Below are positions 16,712 to 25,612 of a DNA stretch of 64,000 nucleotides, piece after piece. A program made the translations under genes and the position numbers. The stretch comes from Clostridium sp. AWRP. GTDB taxonomy: Bacteria > Bacillota > Clostridia > Clostridiales > Clostridiaceae. Each line of letters opens with the position of its first letter. Positions within the stretch are counted from its first letter, which is position 1. The stretch covers positions 1,922,001 to 1,986,000 of the forward strand of contig NZ_CP029758.2 in assembly GCF_004006395.2 (NCBI RefSeq). Direction: 5' to 3'. Under the pieces are notes generated by a model. The model was given only the letters and a program-made list of their open reading frames with translations. It ran no database searches and was not told the origin of the DNA.

Positions 16712-17923
16712 ATGAATGTTGAAGAAAGCTTTCAATCTGCACTACAAAGTATAAAATCAAATAAATTAAGATCTTTTTTAACTATGCTGGGAATAATAAT
16801 TGGAATATCTTCTGTAATTACTATAGTATCTATGGGTGCTGGGGCAAAACAATATATTACAGGACAATTTGAGGGTATGGGAAGTAACGTAATTAATCTC
16901 CAGCTTAACCAGTCATCAGATAGTGCTATACAAAAAAGAGATTATTTTACTATGGATGATGTAGATCTTATAAAGGAGAAAATACCTGAAGTTACATCAG
17001 TTGTTCCTACGCTTGGAGGAGATGGAAACTTGAAAAATGAAAATAGATCCAAGCGTGTCCAAATCGTGGCATCAACGGAAGGCTATAATAAACTTTCAAA
17101 TGTAAAAATGGTTAATGGAAGATTTTTAAAAGAACATGATGTAGAGGTAAGGTCAACTGCAGCAATTATAGATGAAAAAACAGCTGTAAAATTATTTCAC
17201 AATGCAAATGATGCTCTTGGAGAAAGTATCAAATTAAGTTCAGATGACCAAGATATAGATTTAAACATAGTTGGAGTATGTAAAGATCCAAATGGCAATC
17301 TCGGGTCTATGTCAGATAATGCTCCCGGCACAATATTTATACCTATAACTATTGCTGATAGAATACTTACAAATACCGATATTGGTTATATGTCAGTAAT
17401 GTTATCTGACATGAATAAAGCTGAAGAAATAAGTTCCAAAATGGTAAAAATTCTTGGAAATAAACATCAAAACAAAAACAAGTACACAGCTCAAACTGGA
17501 TTTAAAGAGCTTGAGAATCTAAATAAATCATTATCTGTTATAACAGGTGTATTAGGTGCTATTGCAGCTATATCACTTTTAGTTGGTGGTATAGGTGTTA
17601 TGAACATAATGCTTGTATCTGTGACAGAGAGAACTAGAGAAATAGGCATAAGAAAAGCTATTGGGGCAAAAACTAGAGATATAAAAGTACAATTTTTAAT
17701 GGAGTCTATAATACTGTGTCTTATAGGTGGAACTATTGGAACTATATTAGGTATAACAATAGGTAAAATTGCAGGTTCTTTCTTAAAGATGCCTGTACCA
17801 GTGTCATTTAAAATAATATTTATAGCATTTTCATTTTCCTCAGCAATTGGTATATTCTTTGGGCTGTACCCGGCAAGCAAAGCAGCCAAGTTAGATCCTA
17901 TTGAAGCTTTAAGATATGAATAA
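16712..17923 (+). CDS. yknZ: MacB-type ABC permease (YknZ-like)
   Basis: The ATG at 16712 is preferred to a TTG 18 bases earlier because GGGGGGC lies 10 bases upstream. The 404-residue protein has an N-terminal membrane helix (about 18-40) and a large extracellular MacB_PCD domain (about 45-255). Three C-terminal helices form the FtsX fold, with TERTREIGIRKAIGAKTRDI between the first two. It completes the yknWXYZ-like exporter. It probably exports or extracts peptides or lipophilic toxins. It lies 1 base after the ATPase gene. Confidence 0.85.
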   Translation: MNVEESFQSALQSIKSNKLRSFLTMLGIIIGISSVITIVSMGAGAKQYITGQFEGMGSNVINLQLNQSSDSAIQKRDYFTMDDVDLIKEKIPEVTSVVPTLGGDGNLKNENRSKRVQIVASTEGYNKLSNVKMVNGRFLKEHDVEVRSTAAIIDEKTAVKLFHNANDALGESIKLSSDDQDIDLNIVGVCKDPNGNLGSMSDNAPGTIFIPITIADRILTNTDIGYMSVMLSDMNKAEEISSKMVKILGNKHQNKNKYTAQTGFKELENLNKSLSVITGVLGAIAAISLLVGGIGVMNIMLVSVTERTREIGIRKAIGAKTRDIKVQFLMESIILCLIGGTIGTILGITIGKIAGSFLKMPVPVSFKIIFIAFSFSSAIGIFFGLYPASKAAKLDPIEALRYE

Positions 17924-17994
17924 AAATTTCTTAATTTGTTTTGAAAAGGTCATATAATATGATTAGAAGAAAGTTAAAGTATGGGAGTGAATTT

Positions 17995-18930
17995 ATGGAC
18001 AGTGAAAAGCAGCAATTGAGTATTGAAGCAGCAAGGTTATACTATAAGTCAGATTATAGTCAACAGCAAATTGCATCCCAACTTGGAATATCAAGGCCTA
18101 CTGTATCCAGGCTTTTGCAGTATGCTAAAGAAAAGGGATTTGTAAAGATTGATATTGTAGATCCTTTTGATGATTTAGATAATATGTCACGTCAATTAAA
18201 GAAAAAATATAAACTAAGAGATGTTCGCGTTGTTTTTTCGCCAAAGGATGATTATGAACTTATAAGAGAGTATATTGGCAAAGAGGCAGCAGAATATTTA
18301 AGTGAAATTTTAAAAAATGGTGATATGCTTGGAGTAAGTTGGGGAACTACTATGTATGAAGTTGCAAAGAATCTTGAGCCTAAAAATCTTAAGGGAATTG
18401 AAGTAATTCAGTTAAAAGGAGGCATTAGTTATTCGGAAGTAAATACATATGCTTTTGAAACTATTGAACTATTTGCAGAAGCATTTCATACGATACCAAG
18501 GTATTTGCCTTTGCCCGTGATTTTTGACAATTCAACTATAAAGGAAATGGTTGAGCATGATAGAAATATTAAGAATATTATAGAAATGGGAGCAAATGCC
18601 AATATAGCAATTTTTACGGTTGGTACAGTAAGGGATGAGGCATTACTATTTCAATTAGGATATCTAAATGAGTCAGAGAAGAAGAAGTTAAAACAAGAAG
18701 GTGTAGGAGATATTTGCTCAAGATTCTTTGATGAAAATGGTAGAATCTGTGATGAAGAGATAAATGATCGTACTATAGGTATATCACTAGAAAATTTAAA
18801 GAAAAAGGAAAAGGCAATTTTAGTTGCAGGGGGATCACATAAAGTAGAGGCAATTAAAGGAGCCTTAAAAGGGAAAAATGCTAATATATTGATTACAGAT
18901 AAATATACTGCCAGAAAACTTTTAAAATAG
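17995..18930 (+). CDS. deoR: SorC/DeoR-type deoxyribonucleoside regulator
   Basis: The ATG at 17995 follows GGGAGTG; an upstream in-frame TTG has no ribosome site. The 311-residue protein has an N-terminal HTH (YSQQQIASQLGISRPTVSRL) and a SorC sugar-binding domain (about 60-311) with GVSWGTT and VAGGSHK. It resembles Bacillus DeoR, which represses nucleoside catabolism until deoxyribose-5-phosphate binds. The downstream genes cdd, deoC, nupC, deoB and pdp are exactly that regulon. A GAACAAAATTTC site matching the core of the Bacillus DeoR operator lies before deoC. Confidence 0.88.
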   Translation: MDSEKQQLSIEAARLYYKSDYSQQQIASQLGISRPTVSRLLQYAKEKGFVKIDIVDPFDDLDNMSRQLKKKYKLRDVRVVFSPKDDYELIREYIGKEAAEYLSEILKNGDMLGVSWGTTMYEVAKNLEPKNLKGIEVIQLKGGISYSEVNTYAFETIELFAEAFHTIPRYLPLPVIFDNSTIKEMVEHDRNIKNIIEMGANANIAIFTVGTVRDEALLFQLGYLNESEKKKLKQEGVGDICSRFFDENGRICDEEINDRTIGISLENLKKKEKAILVAGGSHKVEAIKGALKGKNANILITDKYTARKLLK

Positions 18931-18960
18931 GCATATGAACTAAATTTCATATACCTATTT
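18925..18960 (+). terminator. Hairpin after deoR
   Basis: AAATAGG pairs with CCTATTT and, after a mismatch, ATATGAA pairs with TTCATAT. The right arm ends in ATTT without a long U-run. It is probably a partial terminator between deoR and the catabolic genes. Confidence 0.45.
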
Positions 18961-19024
18961 ACAAATGTTCAAAAAAGATTTATTATGTAAGTGTAATAGA
19001 AATTGAGGGGAGGATACAAATTTA

Positions 19025-19423
19025 ATGGATTATACAAATTTAGTTTCTAAGGCTTTTGAAGGAAGAAAAAATGCTTATGCTCCTTATTCCAACTTTAAAG
19101 TTGGAGCAGCTGTACTTGCTGAAGATGGAAAGGTTTATACAGGTTGTAATATAGAAAATGCTTCATATGGCGCAACAAATTGTGCAGAAAGAACTGCAAT
19201 ATTTAAAGCTATATCAGAAGGAAATAGAGCTATAAAGGCAATTGCCATTGTAGGAGTAGAAAACGATTATACATATCCTTGTGGAGTTTGCAGACAGGTT
19301 ATAGCAGAGTTTGCTTCAAAAGATACAGAGATAATACTTGGAAAAGGTGAAGGTGAATATATAGTTAAAACATTAGATGAATTATTACCAGGAGCTTTTA
19401 CCAAAGAAGATTTAAATAAATAA
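19025..19423 (+). CDS. cdd: Cytidine deaminase
   Basis: Cytidine deaminase turns (deoxy)cytidine into (deoxy)uridine. The 132-residue homotetrameric type is shown by NIENASYGATNCAERTA (zinc ligand and catalytic glutamate) and PCGVCRQV (two more zinc cysteines). It sits at the head of the deoxynucleoside operon and feeds uridine to the downstream pyrimidine phosphorylase. It has a GGGGAGGA ribosome site. Confidence 0.95.
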   Translation: MDYTNLVSKAFEGRKNAYAPYSNFKVGAAVLAEDGKVYTGCNIENASYGATNCAERTAIFKAISEGNRAIKAIAIVGVENDYTYPCGVCRQVIAEFASKDTEIILGKGEGEYIVKTLDELLPGAFTKEDLNK

Positions 19424-19433
19424 TATCAACTAT

Positions 19434-19479
19434 AAAAGTGTTCTTTTATTTTGAAGTCGAGCTAATAAAGAATACTTTT
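19434..19479 (+). terminator. Hairpin between cdd and deoC
   Basis: AAAAGTGTTCTTTTATT (19434-19450) is complementary, with two mismatches, to AATAAAGAATACTTTT (19464-19479). It is followed by TAATTT. It may partly terminate after cdd or act as an attenuator; the DeoR-like site follows immediately. Confidence 0.5.
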
Positions 19480-19483
19480 AATT

Positions 19484-19506
19484 TGAAAACGTATGAACAA
19501 AATTTC
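19484..19506 (+). promoter_or_regulatory. Candidate DeoR operator and overlapping cre-like site
   Basis: GAACAAAATTTC (19495-19506) within TATGAACAAAATTTCACA matches, from memory, the centre of the palindromic Bacillus DeoR operator. It overlaps TGAAAACGTATGAA (19484-19497), which agrees with the cre consensus at 12 of 14 positions. A TTTACAAATGTT segment occurs both before cdd (about 18959) and before deoC (about 19517). Induction by deoxyribonucleosides with catabolite repression is inferred. Confidence 0.6.
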
Positions 19507-19567
19507 ACAATAAATTTTACAAATGTTAAAAATTATTGTGAATTACTGTATGAAAGGAAGATTTATT

Positions 19568-20212
19568 ATGAATATTGCTAAAATGATTGACCATACATTG
19601 TTAAAACCGGAAACAACAAAAAACCAGATAATTAAATTAACGGAAGAAGCAAAGAAGTATAATTTTGCTTCAGTTTGTGTAAATCCGACATGGGTTAAAC
19701 TAGCAAGTGAGCAGCTAAAGGGGAGCGAAGTTAAAGTATGTACAGTTATTGGATTTCCTCTTGGGGCTAATACTACTGAAACAAAAGTGTTTGAAGCAAA
19801 AGATGCAATCAAAAATGGTGCACAAGAAGTTGATATGGTAATTAATATTGGAGAGTTAAAGGATAAAAATGATGTGTATATTGAAAATGATATAAAGTCT
19901 GTTGTAGAATCTGCAAAAGGAAAAGCGCTAGTAAAAGTTATTATAGAAACTTGTCTTTTGACACAAGAGGAAAAAGTTAGAGTTTGTAAGATAGCTAAAA
20001 AAGCAGGAGCAGATTTTGTAAAAACATCAACTGGGTTCTCAAAATATGGAGCCAAAGTGGAAGATGTTAAACTCATGCGTGAAACAGTAGGAAAAGATAT
20101 GGGAGTTAAGGCATCTGGTGGTATTCATACTAAACAAGAGGCTCTAGATATGATTGAAGCGGGTGCAACCCGTATAGGTGCAAGTGCAGGTATTACTATT
20201 GTATCTGAATAA
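19568..20212 (+). CDS. deoC: Deoxyribose-phosphate aldolase
   Basis: DeoC splits deoxyribose-5-phosphate into acetaldehyde and glyceraldehyde-3-phosphate. The ATG at 19568 with AAAGGAAG 7 bases upstream gives a 214-residue protein of normal size. Seen are the start MIDHTLLKP, the Schiff-base lysine region FVKTSTGFS, KVIIETCLL and the phosphate-binding end GASAGITI. Class I TIM barrel. It is the last enzymatic step of the pathway encoded by this operon. Confidence 0.95.
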   Translation: MNIAKMIDHTLLKPETTKNQIIKLTEEAKKYNFASVCVNPTWVKLASEQLKGSEVKVCTVIGFPLGANTTETKVFEAKDAIKNGAQEVDMVINIGELKDKNDVYIENDIKSVVESAKGKALVKVIIETCLLTQEEKVRVCKIAKKAGADFVKTSTGFSKYGAKVEDVKLMRETVGKDMGVKASGGIHTKQEALDMIEAGATRIGASAGITIVSE

Positions 20213-20236
20213 ATATAGGGGAATTGACAGAGTACA

Positions 20237-20376
20237 GAGGACAGTGAAGGAGTATTTTTCTTCGCTACACTACGAAAAATCTTTAATTTAAAAGAAATTC
20301 ATGTTTTTTTGTTTCTCAAGAGTACTTTCTGAGTAAACAATATTTTACATTAGCAAAACTTACCTTCACTGTCCTC
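20237..20376. repeat. Structured segment bounded by 14-bp inverted repeat
   Basis: GAGGACAGTGAAGG (20237-20250) and CCTTCACTGTCCTC (20363-20376) are perfect inverted repeats 112 bases apart. Inside, ATTTTTC...GAAAAAT (about 20252-20281) forms a smaller hairpin. The unit could be a small non-autonomous element or a folded leader RNA ahead of nupC. No coding capacity. Confidence 0.5.
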
Positions 20377-20397
20377 TCAAAAATATTGCATTGCAAT

Positions 20398-20431
20398 AGT
20401 TTTCAAATAATGTAATCGTTATTTGAAAACT
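20398..20431 (+). promoter_or_regulatory. 13-bp hairpin before nupC
   Basis: AGTTTTCAAATAA (20398-20410) and TTATTTGAAAACT (20419-20431) pair perfectly around an 8-base loop, 42 bases before the nupC start. There is no U-run. It may be an attenuator, an operator or an mRNA-stability element separating nupC from deoC. Confidence 0.5.
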
Positions 20432-20472
20432 TGGACATTTTAGCTAAAAATATTTAAGGAGGGATACACAAA

Positions 20473-21657
20473 ATGAAATTTATTATTGGAATTATTGGAC
20501 TAGCCATTGTAGCTGGACTTGCACTACTTGGCAGCAATGATAGGAAAAGTATAAAAATAAAGCCTATAATTATAATGGTTGTCTTACAATTTATTTTTGG
20601 ATTTATTTTATTAAATACTGAAATAGGTAATATTTTAGTAGGTGGAGTAGCAAATGGTTTTGGAGCACTTCTTAAATGTGCATCAGAAGGTGTAAATTTT
20701 GTATTTGGTGGCATGGTAAATAAAGGAGTAACATCAGTATTTTTTATAAATGTTCTTATGCCAATCGTGTTTATTTCAGCTTTAATTGGTATACTGCAAT
20801 ATTGTAAGATACTACCTTTTATAATTAAGTATGTTGGATTAGCATTGAGTAAAGTAAACGGAATGGGCCAATTGGAATCTTATAATGGAATAGCATCAGC
20901 AATTCTTGGACAATCAGAGGTATTTATTTCAGTAAAGAAGCAGCTTGGATTATTGCCTAAAAATCGTTTATATACTCTTTGTGCATCAGCGATGTCAACA
21001 GTATCCGCATCTGTTGTTGGTTCTTATATGCTTCTTATAAAACCTAGGTATGTAGTAACAGCACTTATATTAAATTTATTTGGCGGATTCATTATAGCTT
21101 CAATTATAAATCCATATACTGTAAAACCAGAAGATGACATTTTAGAGGTTGAAGAGAAGGAAAAACAATCGTTCTTTGAAATGCTCGGTGAATATATTAT
21201 GGATGGATTTAAGGTTGCTATTACAGTTGGGGCAATGCTAATTGGATTTGTCTCAATAATTGCATTAATTAATGCAATATTTAAAGGAATATGCGGTATT
21301 TCATTCCAGGATATTCTTGGATACATTTTCTCTCCATTTGCATTTTTTATGGGTGTACCATTTAATGAAGCAGTAAAAGCAGGAGGCATAATGGCAATAA
21401 AACTTGTATCAAACGAGTTTGTTGCAATGACTACACTTGCACAGGGAAACCTTGGCTTATCCTATAGAGCAACAGCTATTGTATCTGTGTTTTTAGTTTC
21501 ATTTGCAAATTTCTCATCAATTGGAATTATAGCAGGTGCAGTTAAAGGATTGAATGAAAAACAAGGCAATGTAGCTGCACGTTTTGGATTAAAATTATTA
21601 TATGGAGCAACACTAGTAAGTGTACTTACAGCAACTATTGTTGGATTAATTGTATAA
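20473..21657 (+). CDS. nupC: Concentrative nucleoside transporter
   Basis: The 394-residue CNT-family protein has about 10 hydrophobic segments, an N-terminal gate region, the nucleoside-binding stretch around GQSEVFISVKK and a conserved end (SFANFSSIGI). It imports nucleosides with H+ or Na+ and supplies substrate for the surrounding deo enzymes. A strong AAGGAGGG site precedes the ATG. Confidence 0.92.
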   Translation: MKFIIGIIGLAIVAGLALLGSNDRKSIKIKPIIIMVVLQFIFGFILLNTEIGNILVGGVANGFGALLKCASEGVNFVFGGMVNKGVTSVFFINVLMPIVFISALIGILQYCKILPFIIKYVGLALSKVNGMGQLESYNGIASAILGQSEVFISVKKQLGLLPKNRLYTLCASAMSTVSASVVGSYMLLIKPRYVVTALILNLFGGFIIASIINPYTVKPEDDILEVEEKEKQSFFEMLGEYIMDGFKVAITVGAMLIGFVSIIALINAIFKGICGISFQDILGYIFSPFAFFMGVPFNEAVKAGGIMAIKLVSNEFVAMTTLAQGNLGLSYRATAIVSVFLVSFANFSSIGIIAGAVKGLNEKQGNVAARFGLKLLYGATLVSVLTATIVGLIV

Positions 21658-21680
21658 TGTATATGTAAGGAGTGATTTTA

Positions 21681-22862
21681 ATGAATGAATTTAAGAGAAT
21701 ACATGTAATAGTTATGGATTCTGTTGGCATTGGCGAAGCACCAGATTCAGAAAAATTTGGCGATATTGGTGTTAATACATTAGCGCACATTGCAGAAAAA
21801 AAGAATGGATTAAATATACCTAACATGGAAGCTATGGGATTATCTAATATATATGAAATCAAAGGAGTAAAAAAGGCTCACCATCCAAAAGCTTATTTTA
21901 CAAAAATGCAGGAGTCTTCACGTGGAAAAGATACTATGACTGGTCACTGGGAAATGATGGGTCTGTATATTGATAAGCCATTTAGAGTTTTCCCTAATGG
22001 TTTTCCAGATGAATTAATTAAGAAGATTGAGGATTTCTCTGGAAGAAAAGTTATAGCAAATAGGCCGGCCAGTGGAACTGAAATTATAAAGGAACTTGGG
22101 GAAAGACAGCTTAAGACAGGAGAGCTTATAGTATATACATCTGCAGATTCTGTACTTCAAATTGCTGCACATGAAGAAGTTATACCACTAGATGAGCTAT
22201 ATAAAATATGTCAGTACTGTCGTGATATAACACTTGATGATCCATATAAATTAGGAAGAATAATTGCTAGACCATATGTTGGAAAAACAGCTGATACATT
22301 TAAGAGAACTTCAAATAGACATGATTATGCGTTAAAACCTTTTGGTGAAACAGTAATGGATTGTTTGAAGAATGCAGGTTTAGACTCAATTGCTATTGGA
22401 AAAATTCGAGATATATTTGATGGAGAAGGAGTTACAAAAGCAATTAGAACTAAATCAAATATGGATGGTATGGATAAGTTTATTTCTGTACTTGATGAAG
22501 ATTTTCATGGACTCAGTTTTACTAATTTAGTTGATTTTGATGCAGTTTATGGACATAGACGTAATCCAATAGGATATGGAGATGCCATAGAAGAATTTGA
22601 CAAAAGACTCACTGAAGTATTTGAAAAGTTAAGAGAAGATGATTTGCTAATAATTACAGCAGATCATGGTAATGATCCAACATATACTGGAACAGATCAT
22701 ACTCGGGAATTTGTACCTTTGCTTGTTTATTCAAAGAGATTTGAAGAAGGTAAGGATCTGGGAATACGCAGAACTTTTTCAGATTTAGGTGCAACAATTG
22801 CAGATAATTTTAAAGTTAAGATGCCTAAATATGGCGAAAGCTTTTTACAAAAATTAATATAA
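21681..22862 (+). CDS. deoB: Phosphopentomutase
   Basis: DeoB interconverts (deoxy)ribose-1-phosphate and -5-phosphate. The ATG at 21681 follows AAGGAGTGA. The 393-residue alkaline-phosphatase-superfamily enzyme shows the metal-site motifs VIVMDSVGIGEAPD, GKDTMTGHWEMMG and ITADHGNDPT plus GTDHTREFVP. It links pdp to deoC and is in the same operon. Confidence 0.96.
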   Translation: MNEFKRIHVIVMDSVGIGEAPDSEKFGDIGVNTLAHIAEKKNGLNIPNMEAMGLSNIYEIKGVKKAHHPKAYFTKMQESSRGKDTMTGHWEMMGLYIDKPFRVFPNGFPDELIKKIEDFSGRKVIANRPASGTEIIKELGERQLKTGELIVYTSADSVLQIAAHEEVIPLDELYKICQYCRDITLDDPYKLGRIIARPYVGKTADTFKRTSNRHDYALKPFGETVMDCLKNAGLDSIAIGKIRDIFDGEGVTKAIRTKSNMDGMDKFISVLDEDFHGLSFTNLVDFDAVYGHRRNPIGYGDAIEEFDKRLTEVFEKLREDDLLIITADHGNDPTYTGTDHTREFVPLLVYSKRFEEGKDLGIRRTFSDLGATIADNFKVKMPKYGESFLQKLI

Positions 22863-22877
22863 AGGTGGTATGTAAAA

Positions 22878-24179
22878 ATGAGAATGGTAGATATAATTGA
22901 AAAGAAACGTGAAGGAGGAGAATTAACTACAGAAGAAATTAAATTTTTTATAGAAGGTTATACTAAGAGCTCAATTCCTGATTACCAGGCAAGTGCACTT
23001 GCAATGGCAATTTATTTTCAAGATATGACTGATCGTGAGAGAGCAGACCTTACTATGGCAATGGTTCATTCTGGAGAAACTATTGATCTTTCAGCAATTG
23101 AGGGTGTAAAAGTTGATAAACATTCAACAGGTGGAGTAGGAGATACAACAACACTTGTTCTTGCACCTATGGTTGCATCTCTAGGCGTACCTGTTGCAAA
23201 GATGTCAGGACGTGGGCTTGGACATACAGGTGGAACTATTGATAAACTTGAATCAGTAAAAGGATTCCATGTTGAACTTACAAAAGAACAATTTATTGAT
23301 TTTGTTAATAACAGTAAAGTTGCAGTTATGGGCCAAACTGGTAATTTAACTCCAGCAGATAAGAAATTATATGCTCTTCGTGATGTAACTGGAACTGTAA
23401 ATTCAATTCCATTAATTGCAAGTTCAATAATGAGCAAGAAGATTGCAGCAGGAGCAGATGCAATAGTACTTGATGTTAAAACTGGTGCAGGAGCTTTCAT
23501 GAAAACGGAAGAAGATTCAGAAAAACTTGCGCATGCTATGGTTAAAATAGGTAATAATGTAGGCAGAAAGACTATGGCAATAATTTCTGATATGTCTCAA
23601 CCTTTGGGATTTGCAATTGGAAATGCTCTTGAAGTAAAAGAAGCTATTGATACATTAAAAGGAGAAGGACCAGAAGATTTAACAGAACTTGTTTTAACTC
23701 TTGGAAGCCAGATGGTTGTACTTGGTAAAAAAGCAAAGACGTTAGAAGAAGCAAGAGAGAAATTACTTGAAGCAATAAAGAATGGTAAAGCACTAGAAAA
23801 ATTTAAGGAATTCCTTAAAAATCAAGGTGGAGATCCATCAGTTGTGGACAATCCTGAAAAATTACCTCAAGCAAAATATAAAATTCCTGTTCCTGCAAAG
23901 GAAAGTGGATATGTTTCAAATATGGTAGCTGACCAAATTGGTATAGCAGCAATGCTTTTAGGTGCAGGAAGAGCTACAAAAGAAGACAAAATTGATTTAG
24001 CTGTAGGAATAGTTCTTAATAAAAAGGTTGGAGATAAGGTAGAAAAAGGCGAATCACTTATGACTATTTATTCAGATCGTGAAGATGTAGAAGACGTAAA
24101 AGCTAAGATCTACGAGAATATCACTATCAGTGATCATGCAGAAAAACCAGTTTTGATCCACAAGATTATAACAGAATAG
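22878..24179 (+). CDS. pdp: Pyrimidine-nucleoside phosphorylase
   Basis: The enzyme phosphorolyses thymidine, uridine and deoxyuridine. The 433-residue protein has the class II phosphorylase signature around KMSGRGLGHTGGT, the phosphate site DKHSTGGVGD, and a C-terminal lipoyl-like domain. It closes the deoxynucleoside operon, 15 bases after deoB. No terminator hairpin follows; the next sequence is a long palindromic element that could serve as one. Confidence 0.95.
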   Translation: MRMVDIIEKKREGGELTTEEIKFFIEGYTKSSIPDYQASALAMAIYFQDMTDRERADLTMAMVHSGETIDLSAIEGVKVDKHSTGGVGDTTTLVLAPMVASLGVPVAKMSGRGLGHTGGTIDKLESVKGFHVELTKEQFIDFVNNSKVAVMGQTGNLTPADKKLYALRDVTGTVNSIPLIASSIMSKKIAAGADAIVLDVKTGAGAFMKTEEDSEKLAHAMVKIGNNVGRKTMAIISDMSQPLGFAIGNALEVKEAIDTLKGEGPEDLTELVLTLGSQMVVLGKKAKTLEEAREKLLEAIKNGKALEKFKEFLKNQGGDPSVVDNPEKLPQAKYKIPVPAKESGYVSNMVADQIGIAAMLLGAGRATKEDKIDLAVGIVLNKKVGDKVEKGESLMTIYSDREDVEDVKAKIYENITISDHAEKPVLIHKIITE

Positions 24180-24182
24180 AAA

Positions 24183-24442
24183 TAGAGTTTCTAGTTTGAA
24201 AGTTGACTTATGCTAGCCATATACTGACAAATTTTATCACACTAAAAACTTTTAATAAGTCTAAAGTTCAGTATTTTGAAAATCTAAAGGAGCTTATATA
24301 AACTCGTGCCTCAGACATATATAAGCTTCTAAGATTTTCTAAAATACCTCACTAAGACTTATGGAAAAGTTTTTAAATGTGATTTCAATTTTGTCAGTAT
24401 ATTTTATGCATAAGTTCAAATTTCAAGCAGAAACCCTCGTAT
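24183..24442. repeat. Long imperfect palindrome, copy 1 (MITE-like)
   Basis: The left half (from GAGTTTCTAGTTTGAAAG) is the imperfect reverse complement of the right half (to TTCAAATTTCAAGCAGAAAC) over roughly 115 bases per arm. The apex is a 9-bp stem (24292-24300/24318-24326) with loop AACTCGTGCCTCAGACA. It encodes no protein. Its terminal and apical sequences recur in copy 2, so it belongs to a repeat family. Whether it is mobile or a structured RNA is open. Confidence 0.75.
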
Positions 24443-24473
24443 AGATAGTTAACTTCACAATTAAACTTTACAA

Positions 24474-24743
24474 TCTATATATGAATATTCTAACTAAAAA
24501 ATCAACTTATACGCAGGCATATTTTTACAATAATGAAGCTCTTTTAAATATTTTGTATATGAGGCTTAGGAAAAAATTTTTTAAAAATCTAGAACTTTTG
24601 AATTGTTTGAGGTACGAGTTTTCAAAAGTTCTCAGTATTTTTTGAATTTTTTCCTTAGCCTTATCAAAATATTTAATCGAGCTGAAGGTTGTAGAAAATA
24701 TCCGGAGTATAAGTTGATTTTTCGTTTAGAAACTCTATATAGT
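24474..24743. repeat. Long imperfect palindrome, copy 2 (MITE-like)
   Basis: The left arm begins near CTATATATGAATATTCTAAC and the right arm ends near TTTAGAAACTCTATATAG. The best-matched part runs from ATCAACTTATAC to GTATAAGTTGAT. The apex pairs GAACTTTTGAA with TTCAAAAGTTC around a loop with GAGGTACGAG. In reverse complement that loop gives CTCGTACCTC, matching CTCGTGCCTC of copy 1. The frame running through it is not a real gene. Confidence 0.75.
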
Positions 24744-24824
24744 TTTCAAATTTTCTACTATTTGGAGAATTTATGTGGTATAATATGGTTAAAATTATAT
24801 TTAGGTTGAAGGGAGAAAACTAAG

Positions 24825-25601
24825 TTGAAGTTGTATGGTGTAGTGACAATGGATATTGTTGATTCTAGGAATATACCAAATCGTGAGATACTGCAGCAAA
24901 AGTTAAAAAGGTATTTTGATTTAATATATCAAAAGTACTGTGATAGCTTGGTTTCTCAAATAAATTTTACCCTTGGGGATGAGTGGCAGCTTATTACAAG
25001 TAAGCCTGAAAACTGCTATGATATTGTTCATGATTTTCAAAGGCTGCTTTGGCAAGATGATGTAAAGTTTTATTCAGGAATTGGAATAGGTGAACTGAAA
25101 ACAGATATTTATGAAGATACCCGCAGGATGGATGGCTCATGCTTTATAATGGCCCGGGAGGCTATAAATATTGCCAAACAATCGTCTAAAAAAAGGACAA
25201 AATATATTTATAGTAAAACGAATAAGGTTTTTTTAAAATCTATAATGAGTTACGTATCAGTACAAAATCATTTTCTTAAAACAAAAGGGAACATTCCCTT
25301 TAATGAAGAAGTTGCAGTGGATGCAGTAGATTGCAATGAATTAATTTCTTTAGATGATATAATAAATGTTATTATAGAAAACAATGAGATCTTAAAAAGT
25401 AAGCTGACACGGAAGCAAAAAATAATATATATTGAATATATGAAGCATAAATCTTATAGAAAAATAATAGAAAAAAATGCAGATAAATTAAATGAGACTA
25501 TAGGGGGAATAAGTCAAAAGTTAAATAGTGCTGAATATTTTACTATTCAACGAAACCATGGAATGGTAAAGTTATTAACAAATTTATTGATTTCTATTTA
25601 A
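24825..25601 (+). CDS. SatD-family protein with C-terminal HTH
   Basis: The 258-residue protein starts with TTG after GAAGGGAG. The N-terminal half (about 1-120) is the SatD domain, with VVTMDIVDSR, TLGDEWQ and SGIGIGEL. The C-terminal part (about 195-258) looks like a sigma-factor-type helix-turn-helix (LTRKQKIIYIEYMKHKSYRKI). SatD proteins are uncharacterised and often adjoin DUF3307 membrane proteins, as here. Role unknown; DNA or nucleotide binding is a guess. It converges with a shorter SatD paralog, 11 bases away. Confidence 0.75.
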   Translation: MKLYGVVTMDIVDSRNIPNREILQQKLKRYFDLIYQKYCDSLVSQINFTLGDEWQLITSKPENCYDIVHDFQRLLWQDDVKFYSGIGIGELKTDIYEDTRRMDGSCFIMAREAINIAKQSSKKRTKYIYSKTNKVFLKSIMSYVSVQNHFLKTKGNIPFNEEVAVDAVDCNELISLDDIINVIIENNEILKSKLTRKQKIIYIEYMKHKSYRKIIEKNADKLNETIGGISQKLNSAEYFTIQRNHGMVKLLTNLLISI

Positions 25602-25612
25602 TAAGTAATAGA

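Noticed and set aside
19543..20076. 177-codon minus-strand frame opposite deoC
   Set aside because: It is the antisense shadow of a clear deoC gene and has no ribosome site.
24603..24809. 68-codon plus-strand frame
   Set aside because: It lies within the long palindromic element, lacks a ribosome site and has no protein-like pattern.
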